Below, one piece after another: positions 36,138 to 46,042 of a stretch of DNA of 64,000 nt. The DNA comes from Heliomicrobium undosum. GTDB lineage: Bacteria; Bacillota; Desulfitobacteriia; Heliobacteriales; Heliobacteriaceae. The stretch lies in NCBI RefSeq assembly GCF_009877425.1, contig NZ_WXEY01000006.1, forward strand, positions 1 to 64,000. The letters run 5' to 3'. Positions within the stretch are counted from its first letter, which is position 1. Each line of letters starts with the position of its first letter. The notes under the pieces were generated by a model. It ran no database searches, was not told the DNA's origin, and saw nothing but the letters and a program-made list of their open reading frames with translations. The position numbers and the translations under genes were made by a program.

Positions 36138-36169
36138 GTTCTATCGTTCTATTGTTCTATTGTTTTATC
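36138..36169. repeat. Four 8-bp tandem repeats after the nudC terminator
   Basis: GTTCTATC, GTTCTATT, GTTCTATT and GTTTTATC follow head to tail between the convergent nudC and dapL genes. Confidence 0.8.
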
Positions 36170-36249
36170 GATAGGCTGCGCGATTGTCCCGCTGCCCTGA
36201 TGAGGGTGATATCCACGGCCTGCCGAAGCAAAACGGCCGGTTATCATGC

Positions 36250-37479
36250 CTACATCCGCGTCCGGATCCGCTCCAGCGCCTTGACCGTGTTTTCCCGGGT
36301 GCCGAAGGCGGTCAGACGGAAGTAGCCTTCCCCGCTGGCGCCGAAGCCGGCGCCGGGCGTGCCGACCACGTTGGCGACGCTGATCAGCTTGTCGAAGAAG
36401 TCCCAGGAACTCATGTTGTCGGGGGTCTTCAGCCAGATATAGGGGGCGTTGACGCCGCCGAAGACCTTGTAGCCGGCTTCGACGAGGCCTTCGCGGATGA
36501 TGCGGGCGTTTTCCATGTAGTACTGGATGGTCTCCTTGACCTGCTCTTTGCCGGCTTCGGTATAGATGGCCGCCGCAGCCGCCTGGACCGGGTAGGAGAC
36601 GCCGTTGAACTTGGTCGTCTGCCGGCGCAGCCAGAGCCCGTTCAGGCTGTAGGCTTTGCCTTCGCGGTCATACGCCATGACCTCTTTGGGCACCACGGTG
36701 AAGGCGCAACGGTTGCCGGTGAAGCCGGCCGTCTTGGAGAAGCTGCGGAATTCGACAGCCACCTCGCGGGCGCCTTCGATCTCATAGATGCTGCGGGGGA
36801 TGTGCGCTTCTTGGATGAAGGCCTCATAGGCGGCGTCATAGAGAATGATGGACTTGTTTTCCCGGGCGTAGTCGACCCACTGCTTCAGTTCCTCTTTCGT
36901 CATGGTCATGCCGGTGGGGTTGTTGGGGAAGCAGAGGTAGATCATGTCGACCCGCGTCTTCGGCAGCTCCGGCTTCATGCCGTTGGCCTCGGTGCAGGGC
37001 AGGTACACGATGTCGTCGAACTGGCCCTTTTCGTTGAAAACGCCGGAGCGGCCGGCCATGACGTTGCTATCCACATAGACGGGGTAAACGGGGTCGGTCA
37101 CAGCGATGATGTTGCCCAGGCCCAGGATCTCCTGGAAATTGGCCGTATCACACTTGGAACCGTCGCTGACAAAGACCTCGTCCATGCCAAGGTCGATGCC
37201 GCGGGGCTTGTAGTCGTTCTCGATGATCTGCTGGATGAGGAAGTCATAGCCCTGCTCAGGGCCGTAGCCGCGGAAGGTCTCGGCGCGGCCCATCTCATCG
37301 ACGGCTTTTTTCATCGCCTCGACGACGGCCGGCACGAGGGGCCGGGTCACATCGCCGATGCCGAGCCGGATGATGTCGGCCTCGGGGTTGTCCTTTTTGA
37401 ACTGGTTGACCCGCCGGGCGATCTCGGAAAACAGATAGCTTCCGGGAAGCTTCAGGTAATTCTCGTTCACCAACGCCAT
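36250..37479 (-). CDS. dapL: LL-diaminopimelate aminotransferase
   Basis: 409-residue PLP enzyme. It makes LL-diaminopimelate directly from tetrahydrodipicolinate and glutamate, bypassing succinylated or acetylated intermediates. Features: the diagnostic start [55 protein letters not shown], and PLP lysine in [17 protein letters not shown] at 37479 has AAAGGA 12 bases upstream; a TTG four codons earlier abuts the site. It feeds lysine and peptidoglycan synthesis. No other lysine genes are adjacent. Confidence 0.95.
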   Translation of the reverse strand: MALVNENYLKLPGSYLFSEIARRVNQFKKDNPEADIIRLGIGDVTRPLVPAVVEAMKKAVDEMGRAETFRGYGPEQGYDFLIQQIIENDYKPRGIDLGMDEVFVSDGSKCDTANFQEILGLGNIIAVTDPVYPVYVDSNVMAGRSGVFNEKGQFDDIVYLPCTEANGMKPELPKTRVDMIYLCFPNNPTGMTMTKEELKQWVDYARENKSIILYDAAYEAFIQEAHIPRSIYEIEGAREVAVEFRSFSKTAGFTGNRCAFTVVPKEVMAYDREGKAYSLNGLWLRRQTTKFNGVSYPVQAAAAAIYTEAGKEQVKETIQYYMENARIIREGLVEAGYKVFGGVNAPYIWLKTPDNMSSWDFFDKLISVANVVGTPGAGFGASGEGYFRLTAFGTRENTVKALERIRTRM

Positions 37480-37652
37480 GGTTATGTTCAATCCTTTCTT
37501 TATACGTACGTTTTCTGTTTATTATATCGTTGGCGGATCTTATTTTTCAACCCTGCCCCAGGTTGTCTTCGAATCTCGTTCATGGAGACTTCATTATTAT
37601 GCGCTTTTCGATGTAGAAGATTCGATGATGCCGCTTGTTCTCCCTGGTGACG

Positions 37653-39701
37653 TCAGATGTGAAACCGCTCGATCTTCTCAAACAAGTCGAGCGCCATCTT
37701 ATCCAGTTCCGCCATGGTCTCCCCGACTTCTGCCAGGGTGCTCGCCTGGCTCTGCACCCCTGTCGCCATCTGTCGGGCCAACGCGGCTGTCGTCTCCGTT
37801 GAACCGGCCAAGTCGCCGATCGTCGCCGTCATCTCTTCGCTCAGCGCCGATTGTTCCTCCGCAGCTGCCGCCATATCCTCTATCCCGCCGTTGACACGGC
37901 CAATCGCCGCAACGATCGACTGGACCTTCTCCACCATGGCCTTCACCTGGCCGGCGGCAGCGATGATCTGTTCCCCTGTATGATCGCTCATCGCTACGGC
38001 GTTGCGGGTTTTCGCTTCCATAGCAGAGATGACGAGGACGATTTCCTGGGCGGATGTTGCTGACTGCTCGGCCAACTTGCGAACCTCTTCGGCAACAACG
38101 GCGAAGCCTCGGCCATGCTCGCCTGCTCGGGCCGACTCAATGGCCGCGTTCAGTGCCAGCAGGTTCGTCTGCCCGGCGATACCGCTGATGATATCGACAA
38201 ATCGAGCAATGCCTGCTGTCGCCTCCACCAAGCCCTTGACGACGCCGGCAATCTCTTGGCGGCTTGTTTCGAGATGCTCCATTGTTTCTGCAACGGCCTT
38301 TGTCGCATGGAGGACCTCTCTTGCCTGCTCCGTGACGACGGCGCTGTTCCGGTTCGCCGATGCGGCCGATTCCGCCACCACTTGGGCCGTATTCGCTACC
38401 TCGTCTGCGCCTCTGCCGGCCTCTTTTAAAGCGCCCGCGTTATGCACCGCGTCCACGGCAACCCCCTCGACGCCGCTGGAGATTTCCGCCATGCCCTTGT
38501 TGGCGTTCTCCATCGCGCGGGTAACCTGTTGCACTGATAATTGGATCCGGTCCACAGCAGCGCGCATCCCCTCGATTATCTCCCGGTTGGCCCTGTTCAT
38601 GGTGTTGAAGCTCCGGGAGAGATCGCCGATCTCATCGGTTCCTGTGCTATCGGCGCGAACGGTCAAGTCTCCCTCGCTCGCCGCCGCCATCACATCCTTC
38701 AGGCGATAAATCGGTTTGACAAGCGAATTGGCCAGTGCGAACGACGCCGCGGTCGTGATCCCTGCAATGACCATCCCCGCCAGGCTCAGCGCCATGATCA
38801 GGCGGGATGCTTGGGCGCGCAAATCATCGTTATTGACGTTGGCGACGATATACCAATCCCAAGGTTCGAAGTAACGAAAGATGGCCAAATATGTATTTCC
38901 TTGATAGCCGTATGTTAACGATCCGTTCTTTTCTTGTATCATCTGCTGGACAAAGGGCAGATCATTGCCGATTTTCCCCTGCAAAGACGGGTGGATGATA
39001 AAACGTCCGCTCGAATCCATGACAGAGGCATAGCCCGACTGCCCGATTTTGATATCGGAGACCGCTTTCTCCAGGATGGGGTCCTGTTCCTTGACGCCGA
39101 CGAAGAGCGCGCCGATGATCTGGCCCTGCTTGTCGAGCAAGGGGGTGTAGGATGAGATATACCAGCCGGTCACTACGAAGGCGCGTCCCTGAAAGGGCTG
39201 CTTATGTACAATCGCCTGGTACACGGGAGAATCCTCTTTGATTGAGGTGCCGACGGCTCGTTTGCCCTCTTTATCGAGGACATTCGTGCTCACCCGCACC
39301 AGTCCCTTATCTTGCAGCAAAAAAACGGTCGCCACACCACCCGCAATATTCTGGATATGGTCCACAAAAGCGGTATCCAGTGTCAGCCGCTGGCTACCGG
39401 CATAGAGCGCCGGAAGGGTGTACTTGCCCACTTGCGCCTCTTCTCTTGGTTCGAGACGGAGTTCACCCAAGTCGGCCAATTCGTCCTGGGCTTTTCGCAT
39501 GTTGCTCTTCAACTGATCATCCAAGGCGGCTCGGCGGATGGCCACCATGCTCTCGATCGAGTCGGTGATGTGTTCGCTGTCTCGAACAGCGGCCCGCGTC
39601 AAGGCGTCATCAGATTTGACCGCCGCCAGGATGCCGAGAATGCCGGCGCAGACCGCCGTCAAGACGAGGAAACTGACAGTTAATTTGTTTTTAATCCGCA
39701 T
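37653..39701 (-). CDS. Methyl-accepting chemotaxis protein (Cache sensor)
   Basis: 682 residues. A membrane helix at about 10-30, an extracytoplasmic Cache-type sensor (Cache_3/Cache_2: [56 protein letters not shown]), a second helix near 305-330, HAMP with [37 protein letters not shown], and the signalling hairpin with [21 protein letters not shown]. Cache sensors usually bind small organic acids, amino acids or other solutes; the ligand is unknown. AGGGGACG precedes ATG. Confidence 0.93.
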   Translation of the reverse strand: MRIKNKLTVSFLVLTAVCAGILGILAAVKSDDALTRAAVRDSEHITDSIESMVAIRRAALDDQLKSNMRKAQDELADLGELRLEPREEAQVGKYTLPALYAGSQRLTLDTAFVDHIQNIAGGVATVFLLQDKGLVRVSTNVLDKEGKRAVGTSIKEDSPVYQAIVHKQPFQGRAFVVTGWYISSYTPLLDKQGQIIGALFVGVKEQDPILEKAVSDIKIGQSGYASVMDSSGRFIIHPSLQGKIGNDLPFVQQMIQEKNGSLTYGYQGNTYLAIFRYFEPWDWYIVANVNNDDLRAQASRLIMALSLAGMVIAGITTAASFALANSLVKPIYRLKDVMAAASEGDLTVRADSTGTDEIGDLSRSFNTMNRANREIIEGMRAAVDRIQLSVQQVTRAMENANKGMAEISSGVEGVAVDAVHNAGALKEAGRGADEVANTAQVVAESAASANRNSAVVTEQAREVLHATKAVAETMEHLETSRQEIAGVVKGLVEATAGIARFVDIISGIAGQTNLLALNAAIESARAGEHGRGFAVVAEEVRKLAEQSATSAQEIVLVISAMEAKTRNAVAMSDHTGEQIIAAAGQVKAMVEKVQSIVAAIGRVNGGIEDMAAAAEEQSALSEEMTATIGDLAGSTETTAALARQMATGVQSQASTLAEVGETMAELDKMALDLFEKIERFHI

Positions 39702-39918
39702 CTGCTCGTCCCCTCTGCTTCACTAGCACAAATTTTCCCCTCAAAAGCCAGAAAACCGCTCTGTCATTACTTTAGAATATGTGTTATGAGCGGTCAACCA
39801 TTTCTGTAAAAAATAGTTATGCGTGCAAGAAAGTACCTCTAAAATTCTTGGTCATTCCGAATGAACTCCTTGACTTATGGTCTCCGGAGCGTGGCGAAAC
39901 ATTTGTCCGGTAGGCGCA

Positions 39919-39971
39919 GTAATAAAGAGGGAACCGTCCCGGTGAATCCGAGATGGTTCCCTCTTTATTAC
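39919..39971. terminator. Bidirectional terminator-like 17-bp inverted repeat
   Basis: GTAATAAAGAGGGAACC (39919-39935) and its exact complement (39955-39971), loop 19 bases. It lies about 80 bp past the hydrolase stop in the minus direction. The U-tract is weak. Confidence 0.6.
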
Positions 39972-40052
39972 ACGTCATTTTTTTCATAGCCTGCGACAAG
40001 ACGGGGGAAGTGAGATCCCTAAGAGAGATATTCTTGTGTTCGAGAATCATCC

Positions 40053-40993
40053 TTATGCCTTCGTCGCAGGCACACTTCTTTGGACAAGATGCTTCCGAAT
40101 AAAGGCGGTGATCTCGTCCATGGCCTGCCGCGCTTCGGGGATGAAGGCGGGCAAAAAGGGATAGCAGTGCACCATGCGCTCCCCAACGCGCAGGGTGACA
40201 TCGACACCGGCCGCCCTCGCCTTCTGCGCAAAAGCGAGGGCATCGTCAAAGAGTTCATCGCATTGATCAACAGGGGCGGAAGGTCGTGAAGCTCCCCATA
40301 GAGCGGTGAGATCCAGGGCAGGCGCGGGTCCATATCGCCGGTGTAGTATTTGCTGAAGACCGTCCAAGAGTTCAACGGCGCCAGGGACACCGCGTTCTTC
40401 GTCCGGTAGGATGCGCTGGTGCAAGCCAGATCGGTCCAGGGGGAGATAGCCACCGCCGCTGCCGGAAGGGCGATCCCCAAATCCCGGAGGGCCAGCAGCA
40501 GCGCCAAGGCCAAGCCGCCGCCGGCCGATTCCCCGGCGACCATCATATCGGAAGCGGAAAAACCCTGGCCCAGTAGCCAGCGATAGACCGCCACCGCATC
40601 GTCGATGGCGGCCGGATAGGGGTGTTCGGGGGCTAGGCGGTACTCGAAGAGCAGCGCCGTGACGCCGCTGCTTTTGACGATCCTCGCTACAATCGCCCGG
40701 TGATCGCTGCAAGAGCCTGATACATATCCCCCGCCGTGCACATAGACGATGAGCTTGTCCCGCTTCCCAAGGGAGGTTTGAATCCACTCAGCCGGAATGC
40801 CGTTGATGTCGACGGGCGTTACATCGATCCCCTCGGGAAGTTTCCCGAACAGCCGGGCGCCCTTTTCGCAGTCTTCGCGAAAGTCGGGAATGGAGGTATT
40901 GAAGTCAAAGACGGCTCTCCGCTTGTGTTGAAACCGCAAGAGATGGCGGTGCTCCAATACAAAACGAAACATATGGGCCTGGATGCTGGGCAT
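40053..40993 (-). pseudogene. Alpha/beta hydrolase (HSL/acetyl-esterase family), frameshifted
   Basis: The first frame (ATG at 40993, after GGAGG) carries the oxyanion motif VYVHGGGYVSGS and nucleophile GESAGGGLALALL, then runs to DLPPLLIN. Near 40262-40272 the homologous sequence moves to a second frame: DELFDDALAFAQKARAAGVDVTLRVGERMVHCYPF, with the catalytic Asp and His. The first frame instead runs on into Arg/Pro-rich sequence up to 40019. A short deletion of one base (modulo three) around ATCAATGCGATG would explain it. Either a recent pseudogene or a sequencing error. Confidence 0.8.
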
Positions 40994-41082
40994 CTGTTTA
41001 TCCTCCGCTCGCCATTGGTTGATTCTTCTGGGCGCCGTTATTTCCGCGCCGAAGGCACACTTCAGTGACCCTAGGGCGCCGC

Positions 41083-41706
41083 CTACGCTTGGGCTCCCTT
41101 GATGAACAGGTCCACACATTGGGTGATCGCCTGATCAACGGAAAAGCCCTCCGGTTCGAGATAGCACTGTTTCACCACCTCCACGAAGGCGAACTCCAGG
41201 AGATCGCCCAGCACGTAAGGCGGCAGATCGGCTCGAATCTCCCCGTCCTTCTGTCCCAGTTGAATGATCTCCATAGCCACCAGGAAAAAGCCGCTTTTCT
41301 CGCTGTCGTCCTGTTGGAAGGAGACCATGTTGCGCATCCGGTAGACGATGTACTTCTCGAAAAATTCCTTATTCGCCAGCACGCCTGCGATCAATTCGTG
41401 AAAGATGGCGGTCATGCGGGCTCGCGTGTCGGGCAACTCCCGCAAGCGCAGCATCCGCTCGGCGTTTTTTTCTCGAAATGTTCGCTTGATGTGTTCGTCG
41501 ATGATCGCTTCCTTGACCGGAAAGTAGTTGTAGAGGGTGCCTTTGGCGATATCGACCTCCCGGGCGATCTGCTCCATCGTCGTTGCGTCATATCCCTGCT
41601 GCTTGAGCAGTCGCAGGGTGACGGCGATGATTTTCTTTTTCATCTCTTCCTTTTTTCGTTCCATCCGCCCCGGTCCCGTTGACTCGTTGGGGGTCAAATC
41701 TGTCAC
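41083..41706 (-). CDS. TetR-family transcriptional regulator
   Basis: Up to 207 residues. HTH near residues 22-66 (KKIIAVTLRLLKQQGYDATTMEQIAREVDIAKGTLYNYFPVKEAI), then a helical ligand domain with KYIVYRMRNMVSFQQDDSEKSGFFLVAMEII. GTG at 41706 nearly abuts AAGGA; TTG at 41697 is spaced 10 bases and may be the true start. It lies 90 bp upstream of the broken hydrolase on the same strand, so that hydrolase was probably under its control. Confidence 0.88.
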   Translation of the reverse strand: MTDLTPNESTGPGRMERKKEEMKKKIIAVTLRLLKQQGYDATTMEQIAREVDIAKGTLYNYFPVKEAIIDEHIKRTFREKNAERMLRLRELPDTRARMTAIFHELIAGVLANKEFFEKYIVYRMRNMVSFQQDDSEKSGFFLVAMEIIQLGQKDGEIRADLPPYVLGDLLEFAFVEVVKQCYLEPEGFSVDQAITQCVDLFIKGAQA

Positions 41707-41847
41707 TTCCTTAATTCGAACTCAAACTCAATTAGTTGAAGAGCTATTTTTCCATACGACGCATATTATTATACTACGTACAATTTTGCTTTCCGTCTAG
41801 ATATTAACACAGTCTTCTTCGTTGCGCAACAATAGAATTACGGCAAA

Positions 41848-41892
41848 AGAAAAAAGCACCTCGATCGCCGTTAGTCGACACTCGAGGTGCTT
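41848..41892 (-). terminator. Terminator of the transglutaminase-like gene
   Basis: AAGCACCTCGA (41854-41864) pairs with TCGAGGTGCTT (41882-41892). On the minus strand the stem is followed by TTTTCTTTTG. Confidence 0.85.
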
Positions 41893-41988
41893 CACGGTTA
41901 TGTCCCTGCCCTCCTCAAATAGATCACGTAGAAAGGAACCGGACCGTCTCCGGGGATTAGCCTTGAAACATCGTTTCACTCGCTTCTT

Positions 41989-42663
41989 TCATACGTCTGT
42001 CGGAAGGTTTGCCAGCAGTTCCTCCACCGTCTGATAGCGTTGCAGGGCTTGCACCGCCTTTTCACTCGGATCGGCATAGATGACGAGATCCTCCGATTCA
42101 CCCAACTCCGGACGGACAGGAAAGGCCAGCTTCTCCCCTTCCAGCGAGAACTCGGCTTCCACACCGGCCTTGTTTCCGCGGGCATCGAGGCGGATCCATC
42201 TCCCGGCGCTCTTGAGGTACACGGCGTTCAGCCCGTGCACGATCAGCCAGGGCATCTCCTCATCATCTAAGAGCAGCCTTTGGTAACAAAATCCCGTTGG
42301 AATCCCGACGCATCTGAGCAACGCCGCCAGCAGATGGGCCTTGGCGTAACAGATCCCCTCTCGGTGTTCGAGCACTTCTGAGGCCTTGCAGGTGACGACC
42401 TGCCCGCCGATGTCGGCTGAGTGGGCGATCTCGTCTCGGACGAAGTGATAGATGGCGCGGATGATTTCCACTTCATCGTCCTCTTTACTGGCTAGCCCTC
42501 TAAGGTCCTTACCTGCCGACAACCGTTCGGCTGTTTCTCGGACCGCTGGGTTCTCCCAGTCAATGACGTCAGATACGGCGAGGTATGCTTCTACGTCAGA
42601 AGTTTCCGGGATTAACGACAAGTTTGATGGCACCTTCTCAATCGAAACGTCTTCCAAGCGCAA
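41989..42663 (-). CDS. Transglutaminase-like superfamily protein
   Basis: 224 residues. The papain-like triad of this superfamily is visible: Cys in HREGICYAKAHLLAALLRCVGIP (about 105), His in WLIVHGLNAVYL, and Asp in WIRLDARGN. No signal peptide is present, so it is cytosolic. Such proteins are usually proteases or amidases rather than cross-linking enzymes; the substrate is unknown. A TTG start lies 4 bases after AGGAGG. Confidence 0.83.
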   Translation of the reverse strand: MRLEDVSIEKVPSNLSLIPETSDVEAYLAVSDVIDWENPAVRETAERLSAGKDLRGLASKEDDEVEIIRAIYHFVRDEIAHSADIGGQVVTCKASEVLEHREGICYAKAHLLAALLRCVGIPTGFCYQRLLLDDEEMPWLIVHGLNAVYLKSAGRWIRLDARGNKAGVEAEFSLEGEKLAFPVRPELGESEDLVIYADPSEKAVQALQRYQTVEELLANLPTDV

Positions 42664-42717
42664 GGCGCCTCCTCCCTCTTTCCATTCGTTTGCCGTCTCT
42701 AATTGGGACGATAACGA

Positions 42718-42755
42718 GAAACCGCTTCCAGGTCATAGCGCCTGAAAGCGGTTTC
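42718..42755 (-). terminator. Terminator of the diguanylate cyclase gene
   Basis: GAAACCGCTTCCAGG pairs with CCTGAAAGCGGTTTC with one mismatch and an 8-base loop, 13 bp past the stop. The U-tract is short. Confidence 0.65.
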
Positions 42756-42767
42756 TTCTGTGTCCTC

Positions 42768-43724
42768 TCAGCGCGCCATTTCCAGTGACTCCGGCAACGG
42801 GGCGACGAACACCCGGTTGCGCCCGCTCTGTTTCCCCCTGTACAGCGCCTGGTCGGCCCTGTGCAGGATATCATCGATGTTGTCAGCGGGGCCAACGGAG
42901 GAGACGCCAAAGGTGATGCTTATGGAGACGGGACACCCGCTCCAGCAAAATTCATGGTCAGCCACGGCGGCGCGCATGCGTTCGGCCACCGCCATCGCAC
43001 CTACGAGTTCCGTCTCGGGCAACAGGCACAAAAACTCCTCACCGCCCCACCGGGCGACGGTGTCATCGGGTCGCACCACTTGGCGGAGTCGTTCCGCCAC
43101 GGCGCGCAACAACATGTCGCCGGCGTTGTGGCCGTATCCGTCGTTGATCTGCTTAAAATGGTCGATGTCGCCGATGACCAGGGAGAAACCCCGGCCTGTC
43201 TGGCGGTACTTGTCCAGTTCTACATGCATCTTTTCGGTCATATCGCGCCGGTTGACGAGGCCGGTGAGCATATCTGTCCGCGCATTGCGGTCCAGTTCTT
43301 CGTTCATCTTGCGAAGAATGCCGTTCAGCATCTCCTGGGCGTCTTTGGCAAAGCGCAGTTCCCGGTTGGCCCGTTCCAGATCGCGGGTCCGTTCGGCCAC
43401 TCTCGCTTCCAACTCAGCGTTCATTCGGAGCATGTCGGCCTCCGCCTGTCTTCGCTGCATCTGGTTAGACAACAAGGCAAAAATCAGCAGGGTTTGCAGT
43501 GCCACAATAATGACGGCGGCGATGACCTGCCAGCGATGGGGCGACGCCTGCAGCAGCGCCGGCGGGAATTCCGGCGACGACGCTGCAGCAGGGGAACACA
43601 GGGGCGCAAACAAGCTAAGGGCGCAAGTAAACACGATCGCCAGAAGGGCCATCGCCATCGCACGTATACCACATCGCCCAGGTTGTTGCTGCCATCCGCC
43701 GGATGCTTCCGCTGCTTTCCTCAT
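42768..43724 (-). CDS. Membrane-bound GGDEF diguanylate cyclase
   Basis: 318 residues. Two N-terminal hydrophobic segments (AMALLAIVFTCALSLFAPL and WQVIAAVIIVALQTLLIFALLSNQ), a coiled coil (residues about 95-150) and a GGDEF domain with catalytic GGEEF. RTDMLTGLVNRRDMTEKM and GDIDHFKQINDGYGHNAGD are canonical, so it should make cyclic-di-GMP. No RxxD inhibitory site is evident four to five residues before GGEEF. No dedicated sensor domain is seen. ATG follows GGGAG. Confidence 0.9.
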   Translation of the reverse strand: MRKAAEASGGWQQQPGRCGIRAMAMALLAIVFTCALSLFAPLCSPAAASSPEFPPALLQASPHRWQVIAAVIIVALQTLLIFALLSNQMQRRQAEADMLRMNAELEARVAERTRDLERANRELRFAKDAQEMLNGILRKMNEELDRNARTDMLTGLVNRRDMTEKMHVELDKYRQTGRGFSLVIGDIDHFKQINDGYGHNAGDMLLRAVAERLRQVVRPDDTVARWGGEEFLCLLPETELVGAMAVAERMRAAVADHEFCWSGCPVSISITFGVSSVGPADNIDDILHRADQALYRGKQSGRNRVFVAPLPESLEMAR

Positions 43725-43980
43725 GCTTGCTCCCGCACAGAGCGCCTGTGCTTGCTGTCTACATCGTGTTGCACATGAACAGGCTGCACCAGCCTTATGG
43801 CATCACTATTTCTCTTTTGCGGTCGCAAAACCCTGTTTGCAGGGATTCCTGCTTGACTTCAATTTGCAGTAATTTGAACAATTAACAAACATGTCATTTG
43901 CATCACGTGAGCCGGCTTTATTGAAACAGAATGGATGATGCCGCGGACAAAAAACTTGGTTCCGCATCATCGCGACGACT
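43725..43980. other. Intergenic region upstream of the diguanylate cyclase gene
   Basis: 256 bp with a small hairpin CCCTG-TTTG-CAGGG near 43840. The consensus of c-di-GMP riboswitches was sought and not found. No ORF is supported. Confidence 0.4.
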
Positions 43981-44793
43981 CTACCCCTCACGCGTAAAAA
44001 AGGTAACATCCAGCCGATCTCGATCCACGATCCTTGGATAGCGATATTGCGGATACCCGACCATCACCGCGCCGGTGATCTTCTTGCCCTTCGGGATATG
44101 GAACAATTCCAACAGCGGAGAATCTTCGCTGAGGGCGCAGGACTCGAACACGCCCGCCCAACAGGTCCCTAACCCCAGCGCCGGCGCGTACAATTCCAGA
44201 TAGGCCAGGGAAAACAGCGCATTCTCCCGGGCTCTTGGGTGTCGGCTGTCGGCAGTGGTCATGATGAGGGCCGGCGCGCCCCGCAGGATCGCGTCCTTGC
44301 CTTCTTCCCGAGAGGGCTGGATATAACGTGCCGCCCGTTGGGCCAGCGACGCATCGGCTTCTAACCATCTGACGACAATCTCCAGCGCCTCTTGCAGGAT
44401 CGCCTGGTCGTCGACAATCAGGTAGGACAGGCCTTGCAGATTCATGGCCGTCGGCGCAAAACGCGCAACGTTGACCAGCTTGCGCAGCTCTTCTCGCGGC
44501 ACCGGCTGATTGAGATAATTGCGGATCGAACGGCGTGACCGGAGAAAGCGCTCCGCCTCCGCCGCGCTGAGTCTCGATAGATGGCCGCTTTCCGCCTGTC
44601 CGGCGAGGGGTGTCTTGGCATGATCCAGGGCCTCGTTCGGACAGACGGCCACACAGTGACCACAGCGAATGCACGATTGCGGCGCCACGGCTTCCGGGCC
44701 CGTCTGTCCCATACGGAGAACGAAGGTGGGACACTCTTTGGCGCATATGCCGCAGTTCACGCATTTTTCCGGTTGTACCGTAATCAAATCCAT
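43981..44793 (-). CDS. Ferredoxin-nitroreductase fusion protein
   Basis: 270 residues. A 2x[4Fe-4S] ferredoxin domain (CVNCGICAKECP, CIRCGHCVAVCP; residues about 11-55) precedes an FMN nitroreductase domain with SRRSIRNYLNQPVPREEL, RFAPTAMNLQ and LYAPALGLGTCWAGVFE. This fused type is typical of anaerobes and may reduce nitro, quinone or unsaturated substrates using ferredoxin electrons. ATG at 44793 has AAGGGGG at 8 bases; the frame extends to 44817 without a site. It lies 46 bp downstream of the Old Yellow Enzyme gene in an apparent MarR-controlled operon. Confidence 0.9.
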   Translation of the reverse strand: MDLITVQPEKCVNCGICAKECPTFVLRMGQTGPEAVAPQSCIRCGHCVAVCPNEALDHAKTPLAGQAESGHLSRLSAAEAERFLRSRRSIRNYLNQPVPREELRKLVNVARFAPTAMNLQGLSYLIVDDQAILQEALEIVVRWLEADASLAQRAARYIQPSREEGKDAILRGAPALIMTTADSRHPRARENALFSLAYLELYAPALGLGTCWAGVFESCALSEDSPLLELFHIPKGKKITGAVMVGYPQYRYPRIVDRDRLDVTFFTREG

Positions 44794-44839
44794 GGCTACG
44801 CCCCCTTGCACGGACATTTTCGTGAGCCCTTCGGTGGTA

Positions 44840-45934
44840 TCACGCTAGCCCCGTCTCTTTCCGATGAAACACACAGACGATTCCTCCGCGTCCGAAACAT
44901 TTGTTGCAAGAAATGCACTTTGCGCTGCTTGCATCACCATTCTGCCAACGGTTCACCAGATCGTTTTCCCGGATCAGTGGCCGGCAAAGGGCTATGTATT
45001 CGATGGCGGTCTGATTGAGCAGATCGGTCAGCGCGGCCACATTTCGGTTGCCCCCGACCAGGATCACGGGAACGTCGATTTCCTGGGCGACTTGGGACGC
45101 ATAGGTCCGGAAGTAGGATTCTTGTTCTGCCGTGACAGTTCTCACGGCCCCCTCACTCGGACGTGAGGAGCCTGAGCCGCCGCTGATTTCAATGGCGTCG
45201 ATCCCTAATTCGGCCAGCCTGTTGCATACATAGCGGCTTTCCGAAAAGGTCATCCCTTTGTCCATAAAATCGTCGCAGTTGATTTTGATGAGAATCGGGA
45301 ACGCGGGGCCCACCTTCTCCCGGATGGCCTGATACGTTTCCAGAACCATCCTGGCCCGGCTCTCGATGCCGCCGCCATAGCCGTCGGTCCTGCGGTTGTA
45401 ATAGGGCGTCAGGAATTTGCTGAGCAGATAGCCATGGGCGCCGTGGAGTTGGACACCGTCAAAACCGGCCTCCTTCGCCCGGAGCGCCGCGTCGGCAAAG
45501 GCGGTTTGGGCGAGTCGAATGTCTTCGACGCTCATTTCCTGCGGGGTCGTCTTATAGAACAAATCTTCCACGGCGCTCGGCCCCCACATGACCTTGCCAG
45601 GGGCAGGAGAAGTTTGCGATCCCATGTACGCGATCTGGAGGATGATCTTCGCGTCGTGCCGGTGGACCGTTTCCGTGAGTTGTTGATATTCATCAATAAA
45701 GGAGTCGTCATAGATGCCCATCTGTCCCGGCATCGGATGCTCCCGGTCGCTTACATAGGCAAGGCCGGTGATGATGGCGCCGACGCCGCCTTTCGCCAGA
45801 TTCTCGTATGTCTGCACGAGCGCGTCGGTGATGTGGCCGCGTTCATCGGCCAAACCGTCATACATGGCCGACCGGATCAAGCGATTTTTCAGTGGCATTC
45901 CGGCCAGTGTCGTTGGATTGAACAACGATTTCAT
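44840..45934 (-). CDS. Old Yellow Enzyme-family NADH:flavin oxidoreductase with C-terminal Cys cluster
   Basis: 364 residues. TIM-barrel FMN enzyme: FNPTTLAGMPLKNRLIRSAM, GFDGVQLHGAHGYLLSKFLTPYYNRRTDGYGG with the active-site His, and VILVGGNRN. The end adds Cys residues KCISCNKCFGRGGIVC, like the Fe-S segment of dienoyl-CoA reductases, but the FAD/NADH domains of those are absent. Electrons may arrive from a separate Fe-S donor, perhaps the ferredoxin-nitroreductase encoded next. AAAGGAGAG precedes ATG. Confidence 0.9.
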   Translation of the reverse strand: MKSLFNPTTLAGMPLKNRLIRSAMYDGLADERGHITDALVQTYENLAKGGVGAIITGLAYVSDREHPMPGQMGIYDDSFIDEYQQLTETVHRHDAKIILQIAYMGSQTSPAPGKVMWGPSAVEDLFYKTTPQEMSVEDIRLAQTAFADAALRAKEAGFDGVQLHGAHGYLLSKFLTPYYNRRTDGYGGGIESRARMVLETYQAIREKVGPAFPILIKINCDDFMDKGMTFSESRYVCNRLAELGIDAIEISGGSGSSRPSEGAVRTVTAEQESYFRTYASQVAQEIDVPVILVGGNRNVAALTDLLNQTAIEYIALCRPLIRENDLVNRWQNGDASSAKCISCNKCFGRGGIVCVFHRKETGLA

Positions 45935-45960
45935 GGGGATTCTCTCCTTTTTTCTTCACG

Positions 45961-45998
45961 TCACATCGTACTGATTATCTTCACTCACATCGTACTGA
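45961..45998. repeat. Two 14-bp direct repeats in the leader of the Old Yellow Enzyme gene
   Basis: TCACATCGTACTGA occurs at 45961-45974 and 45985-45998, 24 bp apart, between the MarR stop and the oxidoreductase start. Possible binding site for a regulator. Confidence 0.75.
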
Positions 45999-46042
45999 GT
46001 TTGATGCTTTTCTCTCGACAACGGCGATAGCAAATGATGTTT

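Noticed and set aside
36184-37650. 488-codon plus-strand frame opposite dapL
   Set aside because: Antisense shadow; dapL is unmistakable on the minus strand.
40019-40270. C-terminal extension of the hydrolase in its first frame
   Set aside because: After the frameshift the sequence is Arg/Pro-rich and unlike the family; the real C-terminus is in another frame.
43725-43900. Cyclic-di-GMP riboswitch before the diguanylate cyclase
   Set aside because: The conserved GEMM core sequences are not present in either orientation.
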